Shown here: positions 1-5,983 of the stretch, piece by piece | How the letters are laid out: each line of letters begins with the position of its first letter | Position numbering within the stretch: the first letter of the stretch is position 1 | Origin: a virus | DNA: 28,556 nt | Direction: 5' to 3' (one strand) | Virus record (IMG/VR): IMGVR_UViG_3300043331_000326 | Location: 1-28,556 of that record | Position numbers and translations under genes: made by a program | The notes under the pieces: model-generated | Databases searched by the model: none | Told to the model about the DNA's origin: nothing | The model's input: only the letters and a program-made list of their open reading frames with translations

Positions 1-165
1 GTGGGGCGCAGGAACTACGGACCGTGGCAGTCGAAGGAGCGGGCCATCGCCAGCCAGAAGATCCTGGAGGGCAGGATCGGCCGTCAGCTGCGCCGGTACA
101 TCGTCACTAGATCATCCGCCGACGTGCCCGACGGCGCGGCCGACGAGATGGGCAAGACCGACTAA
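1..165 (+). CDS. Partial hypothetical protein, 3' end
   Basis: An open frame runs from the first base to a TAA at 163-165, giving 54 residues. The GTG at base 1 could be a start or simply an internal valine, so the gene is treated as cut by the window edge. The fragment is basic in its first two thirds (many Arg and Lys), ends in an acidic tail, and contains no recognisable motif. It lies 10 bases before the holin-like gene, so it may be the end of a tail or lysis gene. That placement is inference from position only. Confidence 0.55.
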   Translation: MGRRNYGPWQSKERAIASQKILEGRIGRQLRRYIVTRSSADVPDGAADEMGKTD

Positions 166-175
166 GGAGGTCAGA

Positions 176-511
176 ATGAAGACAGTCCTTCCCGCGGTGC
201 CGAGTGGCACCGGAACGCAGACCGCACTGGGCGGCGTCGTGCTGGCATGGCTGGCCGCCATCGGCGCCATCATCTCAGCCATCATCGACACCGGCTCCGA
301 CTTCTACACCCAGCCCGGCGTCACCGCCCTGGTGGCCACGGCCGTCGTCGCGACCATCGGCTTCTTCGGCGGGCGGTCGTACCAGGCCGGTCAGCTGTAC
401 AAGCCGGTCGACCCGGCACCCGTGGCTGACGACTTCGACTACGCAGCGGAGGCGCTTCCGTCCAGCCAGACCGACGTGAGCGCCGATGACGTCAACGGAG
501 GGGCATCTTAG
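176..511 (+). CDS. Small two-helix membrane protein, possible holin
   Basis: The 111-residue product has two hydrophobic stretches, about residues 17-37 (Leu/Ala/Ile rich, beginning near TALGGVVLAWLAAIG) and 47-66 (VTALVATAVVATIGFFGG). A short turn containing Asp and a Tyr joins them, and the tail is acidic and hydrophilic. Size and topology fit a class II holin, which makes the inner-membrane lesion that releases the endolysin. No endolysin is visible in the window, so the lysis role is inferred only from topology and from its place at the end of a transcription unit. The start is well supported by AAGGAGG at 164-170, six bases upstream. A stem-loop follows at 541-572. It could equally be another small phage membrane protein. 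Confidence 0.7.
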   Translation: MKTVLPAVPSGTGTQTALGGVVLAWLAAIGAIISAIIDTGSDFYTQPGVTALVATAVVATIGFFGGRSYQAGQLYKPVDPAPVADDFDYAAEALPSSQTDVSADDVNGGAS

Positions 512-540
512 GTATTCTCAGCAAATAGCGGGAATCTCGG

Positions 541-572
541 CGGAGGCGCTGCTCGGAGGGGTAGCGCCTTCG
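541..572 (+). terminator. Stem-loop after the holin-like gene
   Basis: The arms CGGAGGCGCT (541-550) and AGCGCCTTCG (563-572) pair over 10 positions with one G-U, around a 12-base loop. It lies 30 bases after the stop at 511. No clean T-tract follows, so intrinsic termination is plausible but not proven. The 3' arm overlaps the weak -35 of the next promoter candidate. Confidence 0.5.
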
Positions 573-623
573 TCTTGCATCAGGCATGGTTCGTCTCACC
601 GTTAGTACGAGCTAGGAGCGGTC
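562..623 (+). promoter_or_regulatory. Weak promoter candidate with two-part leader element
   Basis: The leader element is clear: TAGTAC at 603-608 and TAGGAG at 613-618, exactly 10 bases apart as in the five other copies. At the same distance from the leader as in two stronger promoters (18 bases start to start) stands CATGGT (585-590), with TAGCGC (562-567) 17 bases before it. Both hexamers match poorly. TTGCAT at 575-580 is an alternative -35 but has no good -10. The five bases after TAGGAG lead to AAG (624) instead of a start codon. Confidence 0.45.
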
Positions 624-671
624 AAGATTCACTCCTGTGTCAAGCAGATCCACAAGGCCAAGGAGGCCACC

Positions 672-1184
672 ATGGCACGCAAGTCCACCACGAGCAAGAC
701 CCGCACCGCCCGCGGTCGCAAGGCCAGCGAGTCCACCGACGCCGCCCCGAAGCGGCAGCGCCACGACGACGAGGCGCTCACCGCGCAGGTCGTCGAGCGC
801 ACCGAGAACGGCGAGAAGCTGGGCGCGGTCGCCAGCGACCTCGGCATCACCGCCGGGAAGGCGGCGTTCCTGCTCCTCATCAAGGACGCCGAGGACAACC
901 CCCGCACCCAGGTCAAGGTCAAGAGCGACGACGAGGTCGCCGACAAGGTCAGCGAGCTCCGCTCGCAGGGCGTCAGCTGGGGCGTCATCGCCGCCCGGCT
1001 GAAGGTCAACGGCAAGCGCCTGAGCGAGCCGAAGATCAAGCGGCTGTACCAGGACGCGGGCGGCGAGATGAAGACCGTCCACGAGATCCGCCCGAAGGAC
1101 GAGACCACCACCACGGCGGAGCCCCGCGGCCGCAAGGCCACCGCCAAGGGCAAGGGCTCCAGCCGCCCTTCGCGGAAGGGCTGA
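672..1184 (+). CDS. Basic DNA-binding protein with two helix-turn-helix-like segments
   Basis: The product has 170 residues. The first 33 are rich in Lys, Arg, Ser and Thr. Residues about 36-75 and 85-130 each hold a helical segment of helix-turn-helix character (around KLGAVASDLGITAGKAAF and GVSWGVIAARLKVNGKRL). The tail (PRGRKATAKGKG and onward) is again basic and flexible, like the DNA-binding tails of nucleoid-associated proteins. It probably binds DNA, as a regulator or nucleoid-like protein; no family was recognised. The ATG at 672 has AAGGAGG at 660-666. The frame is open upstream to a TAG at 603, which covers the AAG at 624 that sits in the start position of the leader element, so an older, longer N-terminus is possible. 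Confidence 0.75.
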   Translation: MARKSTTSKTRTARGRKASESTDAAPKRQRHDDEALTAQVVERTENGEKLGAVASDLGITAGKAAFLLLIKDAEDNPRTQVKVKSDDEVADKVSELRSQGVSWGVIAARLKVNGKRLSEPKIKRLYQDAGGEMKTVHEIRPKDETTTTAEPRGRKATAKGKGSSRPSRKG

Positions 1185-1216
1185 GCCACGAGCAGCTGGC
1201 CACCCAGCTGGAAGGC

Positions 1217-1525
1217 ATGGGCATCGTGGTCCGGATCGAGCAGAACTCGCCGGGCCACGACCCCGTCGTAGAGGAGGAGAAGTTCACGGTCAGGAAGTTC
1301 AAGCAGTGGAACCCCGACCGTCAGCTGCTCCAGTTCTACGCCGTCTCGGGTGGCCTGCGCACAGTCCACTCCAGCGACATCATCCGGATCGGCAAGCCGG
1401 TAGCGGGCGAGGCGAAGTTCGTGGGGCTGAGCACGGCCGAGTGCGCAGCGATGGGAGAGGTCGAGCGGTCCAACGCCAAGCGGCGGAAGGAGAAGCGAGA
1501 GACCAGAGGGACCAAGGTCAACTGA
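1217..1525 (+). CDS. Hypothetical protein with basic C-terminus
   Basis: This frame follows the previous gene and ends at TGA 1523-1525. The product is 102 residues from ATG 1217. Other possible starts are GTG 1226, better spaced from GGAAGG at 1210-1215, and an unusual CTG at 1181 that overlaps the upstream stop. The middle reads like a compact beta-rich domain (EEKFTVRKFKQWNPDRQLLQFYAVSGG, too long to be a known short motif) and the last 20 residues are strongly charged, mostly Lys, Arg and Glu. No family was recognised. It is probably co-transcribed with the DNA-binding gene before it. Confidence 0.6.
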   Translation: MGIVVRIEQNSPGHDPVVEEEKFTVRKFKQWNPDRQLLQFYAVSGGLRTVHSSDIIRIGKPVAGEAKFVGLSTAECAAMGEVERSNAKRRKEKRETRGTKVN

Positions 1526-1533
1526 TCGACCGG

Positions 1534-1561
1534 CGGGGGTTGCTTTTCGGGGCAGCCCCCG
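1534..1561 (+). terminator. Stem-loop overlapping the next promoter
   Basis: CGGGGGTTGC (1534-1543) pairs with GCAGCCCCCG (1552-1561), 10 positions including one G-U, around an 8-base loop. It begins nine bases after the stop at 1525, so it can end the upstream transcript. The same bases hold the -35 and spacer of the promoter for the gene at 1607, so the structure may also act on that promoter. There is no T-tract. Confidence 0.45.
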
Positions 1562-1606
1562 TTACAGTCCGTCTACGTTCAAGCTAGTAGCAGTTAGGAG
1601 CCAGTC
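1540..1606 (+). promoter_or_regulatory. Promoter with two-part leader element
   Basis: TTGCTT (1540-1545), a 17-base spacer and TACAGT (1563-1568) form a sigma-70-like promoter. Downstream lie TAGTAG (1585-1590) and TAGGAG (1595-1600), the leader pair with its usual 10-base offset. Six bases then lead to the ATG at 1607. Confidence 0.7.
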
Positions 1607-2149
1607 ATGAAGCACGCCAGCGAGAAGCAGATCCAGTTCATCCACGGGCTGATCGACGAGCGCGACCTGCACGCCAGCCCGAAGTTCTTCGACACCGTCA
1701 ACGCGATGGACGCCGAGGAGCTCGTCCGCTACCTGGCCGGCATGAAGGCCAAGGCGACCACCCTCAACGTCGCCCAGGCCAGCCAGTGGATCGAGCGTCT
1801 GAAGACGCTCCCGCTGAAGAGCCAGCGCATCCTCAGCACCCAGCCCACCGTCGACGCCGGGCACTACGCCGTCGAGCACGAGGGCGTCCTGAAGTTCTAC
1901 CGGGTCACCAAGCCGACCGAGGGTCGCTGGGCCGGGTACACCTTCCTCGACGTCTACGCCTCCGACGAGCGGCACCCCATCCGCAACCGCTCCACCAAGA
2001 ACGAGATCCTCGGGCTCATCGCCGCCGACCCCGACGCGGGTCCGCGCTACGGCCGCGAGATCGGCAGCTGCTACGTCTGCAACCGGACCCTCACCGACGA
2101 GACCTCCCGCCACCTGGGCATCGGCCCGGTGTGCCGCGGGGACGCCTAG
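1607..2149 (+). CDS. DUF6011-like protein with C-terminal Cys motif
   Basis: The 180-residue product begins with a short helical domain (ASEKQIQFIHGLIDERDL), a pattern seen at the N-terminus of many phage and plasmid proteins of unknown function. A beta-rich central domain follows around residues 80-150. The end is the DUF6011-type signature CYVCNRTLTDETSRHLGIGPVC, with Cys pairs near residues 155-158 and at 176, the LTD...S pattern and GIGPVC. In this family the conserved cysteines are thought to bind zinc; the molecular role is unknown. The gene is a single-gene unit with its own promoter before it and a stem-loop 17 bases after it. The family call rests on the C-terminal motif alone. Confidence 0.8.
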   Translation: MKHASEKQIQFIHGLIDERDLHASPKFFDTVNAMDAEELVRYLAGMKAKATTLNVAQASQWIERLKTLPLKSQRILSTQPTVDAGHYAVEHEGVLKFYRVTKPTEGRWAGYTFLDVYASDERHPIRNRSTKNEILGLIAADPDAGPRYGREIGSCYVCNRTLTDETSRHLGIGPVCRGDA

Positions 2150-2166
2150 AGGCGTAGAGAGGCAAC

Positions 2167-2188
2167 GGGGGTAGGCAACCCTACCCCC
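2167..2188 (+). terminator. Strong stem-loop after the DUF6011-like gene
   Basis: GGGGGTAGG (2167-2175) and CCTACCCCC (2180-2188) are perfect complements over 9 bases with a 4-base CAAC loop, 17 bases after the stop at 2149. It is a very stable hairpin in the right place for a terminator, but a T-tract is absent, so partial read-through into the gene at 2226 is likely. Confidence 0.6.
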
Positions 2189-2225
2189 AGCCCCTCCAAT
2201 CGCCTCCAGAGGCCGGGGAGCAGCC

Positions 2226-2432
2226 ATGTGCAGCCCATCAGTCAGACCACCAGCAGGCTACACCCTGGTGATCGGTGACGGCAGCGGGTTCACCGCCATC
2301 GGCACCACCCTCCAGGAGATCTACGAGTGGCTTCCACGCCACAACGCACTACACCCTGACAGCGAGAAGGTGATCGCGGTCCTCAGCTGGCCTGACGGCG
2401 AGCTCGTGTACCGCCAAGGAGGCCAAGGATGA
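2226..2432 (+). CDS. Hypothetical protein, 68 residues
   Basis: A small ORF with ATG at 2226 after GGGGAG at 2215-2220. The product has a beta-strand pattern (GYTLVIGDGSGFTAIG), a helix (TLQEIYEWLPRHN) and another strand pair (KVIAVLSWPDGELVYR). No family was recognised. It overlaps the next gene by 4 bases (ATGA), so the two are translationally coupled. There is no promoter of the usual type before it; it may be expressed by read-through past the stem-loop at 2167. Confidence 0.65.
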   Translation: MCSPSVRPPAGYTLVIGDGSGFTAIGTTLQEIYEWLPRHNALHPDSEKVIAVLSWPDGELVYRQGGQG

Positions 2433-2641
2433 TCCGTTGCAGCCGTTGCAACAGCCGGAGCTACATCCCGTACACCAGGAAGGAGCGCGGCACGCAAGCG
2501 ATCCGGTACGACTTCTACAAGTGCAGTGAGTGCGGCCACACCTGGTCCTACCTGATGGCCAGCGTGCCGCAGGACCCCGGCCGTCAGCCGCCGCCGAAGA
2601 AGCCGAACGGAGGGAGAAACCGTATGACGAAGTACGACTAG
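2429..2641 (+). CDS. Small zinc-ribbon protein
   Basis: The 70-residue product has two CxxC knuckles, CSRC near residues 4-7 and CSEC near 33-36, with an aromatic beta segment between them and GHTW after the second. This is a zinc-ribbon fold of the type found in transcription factors such as TFIIS and in many small phage proteins. The tail is proline- and lysine-rich. AAGGAGG at 2414-2420 supports the ATG at 2429. It may contact nucleic acid or RNA polymerase; that role is inferred from the fold only. It is the last gene before a structured 220-base intergenic region. Confidence 0.75.
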   Translation: MIRCSRCNSRSYIPYTRKERGTQAIRYDFYKCSECGHTWSYLMASVPQDPGRQPPPKKPNGGRNRMTKYD

Positions 2642-2696
2642 CCCTCGCGAGCGCGTGCGCATGCATGGTCGGCTCAGGCGCTAGTTGGCGGAGGTT

Positions 2697-2770
2697 CTCG
2701 TGCTCGCGTGTACGCTTACGCGGGCACGAGGCGTTCTGGCTTACGGGCTGCTTCGCACATGTGCGCGCAC
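2697..2770 (+). promoter_or_regulatory. Long hairpin and overlapping palindromes in the 2642-2861 gap
   Basis: CTCGTGCTCGCGT (2697-2709) pairs with ACGCGGGCACGAG (2718-2730) over 13 positions with one G-U and an 8-base loop, and may terminate the transcript ending at 2641. Two 10-base palindromes follow that share four bases: GCACATGTGC (2755-2764) and GTGCGCGCAC (2761-2770), 30 bases before the -35 at 2800. They look like an operator. The remaining parts of the gap hold no gene that I can support. Confidence 0.5.
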
Positions 2771-2799
2771 GCGGGAGGCAAGAAATCGTCGAACGGGGG

Positions 2800-2861
2800 T
2801 TGCGCTTTGGGTCAGTGGGGAGTAGGATCCCCGTATCAGCTAGTACGAGATAGGAGCGATC
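2800..2861 (+). promoter_or_regulatory. Promoter with two-part leader element
   Basis: This is the clearest promoter in the window: TTGCGC (2800-2805), a 17-base spacer, TAGGAT (2823-2828). TAGTAC (2841-2846) and TAGGAG (2851-2856) follow with the 10-base offset, then five bases and the ATG at 2862. The likely transcript start is near 2835, so both halves of the leader would lie in a 5' UTR of about 27 bases. Confidence 0.75.
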
Positions 2862-2864
2862 ATG
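2818..2864 (+). repeat. 47-base perfect direct repeat, copy 1
   Basis: Bases 2818-2864 are identical to 3135-3181. The copy covers the end of the promoter spacer, the -10, the leader and the ATG of the gene at 2862. The offset between copies is 317 bases, and they bracket one complete gene. Confidence 0.97.
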
Positions 2865-3119
2865 AAGTTCAACCGCATCGCCCGAGGCCACCAGGCCACC
2901 CCGGACGGTCGTTACGCCGTCGTGATCGATGGCTACAGCCCCATCAAGAGCGCCGGGGCCGAGGGCGACTACGAGGGCTTCCAGGGCGGCGAGTGGGCCG
3001 CGATCTTTGACCCGAACGGCGAGCTCCGCGACGATCACAACGCCGGACAGAACCTCGACTGGTACCCCACCGCTCGCGAGGCCAAGGCGGCCTGCCAGCG
3101 CCACGCCGACAGGCACTAG
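2862..3119 (+). CDS. Hypothetical protein, 85 residues, flanked by a repeat
   Basis: The product has 85 residues, slightly acidic, with the pattern RYAVVIDGYSPIKSAG then GGEWAAIFDPNGELRDD, like a small beta domain, and a helix near the end (TAREAKAACQRHAD). No family was recognised. The ATG is set by the leader element five bases before it. It is a one-gene unit between two identical 47-base promoter-leader copies, so recombination between the copies would remove exactly this gene and leave a working unit for the gene at 3179. Confidence 0.75.
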   Translation: MKFNRIARGHQATPDGRYAVVIDGYSPIKSAGAEGDYEGFQGGEWAAIFDPNGELRDDHNAGQNLDWYPTAREAKAACQRHADRH

Positions 3120-3178
3120 GCAAACGGTCCGGCAGGGAGTAGGATCCCCGTATCAGCTAGTACGAGATAGGAGCGATC
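3117..3178 (+). promoter_or_regulatory. Duplicated -10 and leader with weak -35
   Basis: TAGGAT (3140-3145), TAGTAC (3158-3163) and TAGGAG (3168-3173) are copies of the elements before the gene at 2862. The base positions for a -35 at 17-base spacing read TAGGCA (3117-3122), which matches poorly, because the duplication does not reach that far upstream. This promoter should be weaker than its twin. Confidence 0.55.
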
Positions 3179-3181
3179 ATG
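3135..3181 (+). repeat. 47-base perfect direct repeat, copy 2
   Basis: Identical to 2818-2864. It carries the -10, the leader and the ATG of the gene at 3179, and begins 15 bases after the stop of the gene at 2862. Confidence 0.97.
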
Positions 3182-3499
3182 GCACGCAGCAACAGCTATC
3201 AGGACGCACAGTACGAGATCTGGTCCAGCAAGGACCTGCCGAAGATCGACCGGCAGATCGCTTACTCGAAGTACGAGTTGAGCCTGTCGGCCGCGGAACT
3301 GGCTGAGGACTACGAGCGGGCAGCCAAAGAGGCGCTCAGGCTCGCCTCCTTCTACGCCAAGGTGGCTGAGGACGTCGATGCGAACTACTTCCCCGTCAAC
3401 CACCTGGACCTCGAGTCCCGCGCGGTGCAGTCGATGGAGCGGCTGAGCAAGCACCAGATCGAGCTCAAGGCTCTGATGCGGGTTCGCGAGGACGACTGA
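3179..3499 (+). CDS. Hypothetical helical protein before the SNF2-like helicase
   Basis: The 106-residue product is almost entirely helical and charged, for example around SAAELAEDYERAAKEALRLA and SRAVQSMERLSKHQIELKA, and could form a coiled coil or helical bundle. No family was recognised. The ATG is set by the leader element. Its stop overlaps the helicase start (TGATG at 3497-3501), so the two are coupled and the protein may work with the helicase. That partnership is inference. Confidence 0.75.
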   Translation: MARSNSYQDAQYEIWSSKDLPKIDRQIAYSKYELSLSAAELAEDYERAAKEALRLASFYAKVAEDVDANYFPVNHLDLESRAVQSMERLSKHQIELKALMRVREDD

Positions 3500-5292
3500 T
3501 GATCAGGGCAGAGCTCAACGAGCGCGGGGACCGGATCGAGGTTCGGTTCCCGTACGACCCGGCCAACGTCGCCGCGGTCAAGCAGGTCCAGGGTCGTCGC
3601 TTTGACGGAGAGCGGCGGCTCTGGCTCGTTCCGCTCAGCCTTGAGCACGGCCGCGAGCTCCGCCGCGTCTTCGGTGACCGGCTGGAGCTCGGACCGGCGC
3701 TCAGGGCATGGGGTCGCAACGCCATCCGGCAGGAGCGCAACCTCGGCAAGCTGGCCACCGCCGACGACGCCGAGCTCGTCAACGTCAGCCCCGAGTTCGC
3801 TGAGTTCCTCGACCCGCACCAGCGGGCTGACGTCGCCTTCTTGGCTGAGCGCAACGCACTCAACGGCAACGAGCCCGGGCTGGGCAAGACCGAGGAGATC
3901 ATCGCCGCCGTGATCGAGGCGGGGCTTACCGGGCCGAAGCTGGTCAGCGCCACCATCAGCACCCACCAGGAGACGTGGGCCAAGCTGATCAGGCGCTGGC
4001 TCCCTGAGGCGATCATCTTCGACGGCGAGACCGCGGCCGAGCGCGAGGCTGCGCTGCGGCAGGCGCACGACCTCTACCACTCCGGCACCCGTGACTTCTG
4101 GCTGATCGTCAACCCTGACATGGTCCGCTACCGGCGGGACACCAAGGCCGAGAAGGTCATCGAGGACGGCAAGCTTCAGCACCCGGCCCGGCCGCGCTTC
4201 CCCGAGCTCAACACCATCACCTGGGACGCCGTCATCATCGACGAGTTCCGGAAGGTCGGGCTCAGCAACCGGAAGACGCTCGCGCACAAGGGCTTCTCCT
4301 CGCTGCGCTCCCACCGCCGCTGGGCGCTGAGCGGGACGCCCATGGGTGGCAACCCGAAGAACCTGTGGGGCGTGCTGAACTGGCTCGACCCGGCCGAGTA
4401 CACCACCATGTGGGGTTGGATGGAGCGGTGGATGGACAGCGAGCCGAACCGCTTCGCTCAGTCAGGCAAGACCTTCCTCGCCCGTGTCAAGCCCGGGCTC
4501 GAGGACGAGTTCTACACCAGCCTTCAGCGCCACATGGTCCGGCGCACTCGCGCCGAGGTCCGCACCAACGCCGCCCCGGTCATCCACGACGAGTGGGTGC
4601 GGCTGGCCGGCAAGCAGCGCAAGCAGTACGAAGCCTTCGCGAAGGACGCCGAGGCGGCGACTGATGGCCAGCGGCTCGAGGCTGAGGGTGTGCTGGCTGA
4701 GTACACCCGGCTTCGTCAGATCGCCATCGGTGAGGTTGAGGTGCTGGCCGACGTGGTCCGGTTCACCGGGCTCAGCCCGAAGTTCGACCGGGTCGTTGAC
4801 ATGCTGGCTGAGCGCGGCATCACCAAGACCGAGCAGGACGGCGACGCGAAGGTCGTCATCGCCAGCCAGTGGAACCAGGTGCTTGACGCGCTCGGGTCCC
4901 GCCTGGACGACGAGGGAGTCGAGTGGCTGGCCATCACCGGGGAGATCACCGGCAAGGCCAGGAACGAGGCTCAGAGGCGATTCCAGTCGGACGAGGGGCC
5001 ACGGGTCATCCTCATCAACACGACCGCTGGAGGGCTTGGCATCGACCTCGACCGGGCCGACACGGTCTTCATCCTTGACGAGACCTGGGACCCCGACGAC
5101 ACCACCCAGGTTGAGTTCCGCATCGACCGCCGCGGCCGGACCCGCACCGAGCCGATGGACATCTACTACTTCCGCACCCGCGACACCATCGACGAGTACG
5201 TCGCGAGCACCAACGCCGAGAAGAGCAGCGTGAACCACGACATCCTTGAGCTCCGCCGGGCGGCGTTCAAGGCGATCAACAAGGAGGCATGA
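3499..5292 (+). CDS. SNF2-type DEAD/DEAH-like helicase
   Basis: The 597-residue product is a superfamily 2 ATPase of SNF2/SWI2 type. Residues about 12-60 (IEVRFPYDPANVAAVKQV... then RRLWLVPL) resemble the HARP-like domain of annealing helicases. Motif I is EPGLGKT (residues 125-131, Lys130), motif II is IIDEFRK (Asp248-Glu249, DEFR where DEAH is usual), and motif III is LSGTP (277-281). In the second RecA domain TTAGGLGIDL (about 508-517) is motif V and RIDRRGRT (541-548) is motif VI. Family members move along or remodel duplex DNA; in phages they may act in replication, fork repair or strand annealing. It is coupled to the genes on both sides. Length and motifs are complete, so it is probably active. 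Confidence 0.9.
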   Translation: MIRAELNERGDRIEVRFPYDPANVAAVKQVQGRRFDGERRLWLVPLSLEHGRELRRVFGDRLELGPALRAWGRNAIRQERNLGKLATADDAELVNVSPEFAEFLDPHQRADVAFLAERNALNGNEPGLGKTEEIIAAVIEAGLTGPKLVSATISTHQETWAKLIRRWLPEAIIFDGETAAEREAALRQAHDLYHSGTRDFWLIVNPDMVRYRRDTKAEKVIEDGKLQHPARPRFPELNTITWDAVIIDEFRKVGLSNRKTLAHKGFSSLRSHRRWALSGTPMGGNPKNLWGVLNWLDPAEYTTMWGWMERWMDSEPNRFAQSGKTFLARVKPGLEDEFYTSLQRHMVRRTRAEVRTNAAPVIHDEWVRLAGKQRKQYEAFAKDAEAATDGQRLEAEGVLAEYTRLRQIAIGEVEVLADVVRFTGLSPKFDRVVDMLAERGITKTEQDGDAKVVIASQWNQVLDALGSRLDDEGVEWLAITGEITGKARNEAQRRFQSDEGPRVILINTTAGGLGIDLDRADTVFILDETWDPDDTTQVEFRIDRRGRTRTEPMDIYYFRTRDTIDEYVASTNAEKSSVNHDILELRRAAFKAINKEA

Positions 5293-5606
5293 TGAGGTTC
5301 ATCTACCGCGTCGAGGTTGAGCTCGAGAGGCAGGAGGGCAAGTTCGCCTCCCGCATCGAGCTCGGCGATCAGATCCGGGAGGCGCTGGAAGGTGCCGACT
5401 ACGGTGAATGGGGCACCGATGATGGCGGCGTCTACAGCAGCTTCTTCGATGTCACCGAGGAGTTCGACCTGCCCCGCGGCCAGCGAGCCGTGGTGCTGAC
5501 CAAGAAGCAGATCAACTACCTGACCAAGATCCTGAGCGAGGACACCAACGACACCGATCGTTCGATCATGCTTGCCATGGGCACGCTGACAGAGGAGTAT
5601 GTGTGA
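5292..5606 (+). CDS. Hypothetical acidic protein, 104 residues
   Basis: The gene overlaps the helicase stop. ATG 5292 is preferred over ATG 5289 because AGGAGG (5282-5287) would be only one base from the latter. The product starts with a strand-helix pattern (RFIYRVEVELE, then LGDQIREALEGADYG), continues with an acidic strand region (VYSSFFDVTEEFDLP) and ends in helices. No family was recognised. It belongs to the helicase transcription unit. Confidence 0.7.
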   Translation: MRFIYRVEVELERQEGKFASRIELGDQIREALEGADYGEWGTDDGGVYSSFFDVTEEFDLPRGQRAVVLTKKQINYLTKILSEDTNDTDRSIMLAMGTLTEEYV

Positions 5607-5656
5607 TGCTCTACCGTCTGTACAACCGCGTGCTGAGGTGGGTGTTCGATGTCTGA
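5606..5656 (+). CDS. 16-residue mini-ORF, possible translational coupler
   Basis: An ATG overlaps the upstream TGA (5604-5606) and opens a 16-codon frame, MLYRLYNRVLRWVFDV, ending at TGA 5654-5656, eight bases inside the next gene (start 5649). GAGGAG at 5592-5597 is a good ribosome site for it. The peptide alternates aromatic, aliphatic and basic residues and could form an amphipathic helix. It may be a real micropeptide or only a device that carries ribosomes to the gene at 5649. Confidence 0.35.
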   Translation: MLYRLYNRVLRWVFDV

Positions 5657-5855
5657 CTTCACACCGCCCGAGTGCCTGGGAGGTACACCGGCCCCGGTCA
5701 CCAACAAGCTGGTCCAGGTGGTCACGTCCCAGGACGACCTGGCCTACGTGGCCTTCGTTCTGAACTGGTACAGCGGGCTGCCGGGGCTCAGCCTGGCTGA
5801 CCGGCAGCGGGCAGCGGCCGTGGCCGCCACGTTCAGCCGTGAAGCCAGCCGTTAG
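5649..5855 (+). CDS. Hypothetical protein, 68 residues
   Basis: The product has 68 residues. The first 20 are irregular and proline-rich; the rest is helical (DDLAYVAFVLNWYSG, then LADRQRAAAVAATFSREA). No family was recognised. GAGGTGGG lies about eight bases before the ATG at 5649. It is the last gene of the unit that starts at 3179; the next promoter begins nine bases after its stop. Confidence 0.65.
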   Translation: MSDFTPPECLGGTPAPVTNKLVQVVTSQDDLAYVAFVLNWYSGLPGLSLADRQRAAAVAATFSREASR

Positions 5856-5863
5856 CGGGGCAG

Positions 5864-5983
5864 TTGCGCGTAAGGTGCGGGCCGGTTACGCTGCCGGTCC
5901 CCACGCGGGGTGCGCTGACAGGGGCCGCGGGGTCGGAGGTGGCTCCGGCCCCAGCGGTTCGATAGGAAGAGATAGGAGGCTCG
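5864..5983 (+). promoter_or_regulatory. Promoter with structured leader for the replication operon
   Basis: TTGCGC (5864-5869), a 17-base spacer and TACGCT (5887-5892) form the promoter. The 13 bases from 5862 (AGTTGCGCGTAAG) are identical to those at 18181, the other operon-sized promoter. The leader is longer than elsewhere, about 85 bases, and contains CCCC-ACGC-GGGG (5899-5910) and a 10-pair hairpin (5929-5952). The two-part element then appears as TAGGAA (5963-5968) and TAGGAG (5973-5978), 10 bases apart, five bases before the TTG at 5984. Confidence 0.7.
5929..5952 (+). promoter_or_regulatory. 5' UTR hairpin
   Basis: GGGGTCGGAG (5929-5938) pairs with CTCCGGCCCC (5943-5952) over 10 positions with one G-U, around GTGG. 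It lies between the promoter and the leader element of the replication operon. It may act as an attenuator or protect the 5' end of the transcript; there is no T-tract after it. Confidence 0.5.

Noticed and set aside
637-1002. 121-residue + frame
   Set aside because: Arg/Ser/Pro/Ala-rich shadow of the gene at 672 with no independent ribosome site.
575-1216. Long + frame from TTG 575 through to 1525
   Set aside because: The first 200 residues are almost only Arg, Gly, Gln, Pro and His, a shadow of the gene at 672. Only the part after about 1217 reads as a protein.
2642-2760. Hairpin-rich stretch considered as a tRNA
   Set aside because: There is no cloverleaf, no T-loop or anticodon stem of right length. 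The pairing is one long hairpin.
2664-2853. Possible gene in the gap after the zinc ribbon
   Set aside because: It has no ribosome site, its codons run through a hairpin, two palindromes and the promoter at 2800, and the product has no protein-like pattern.
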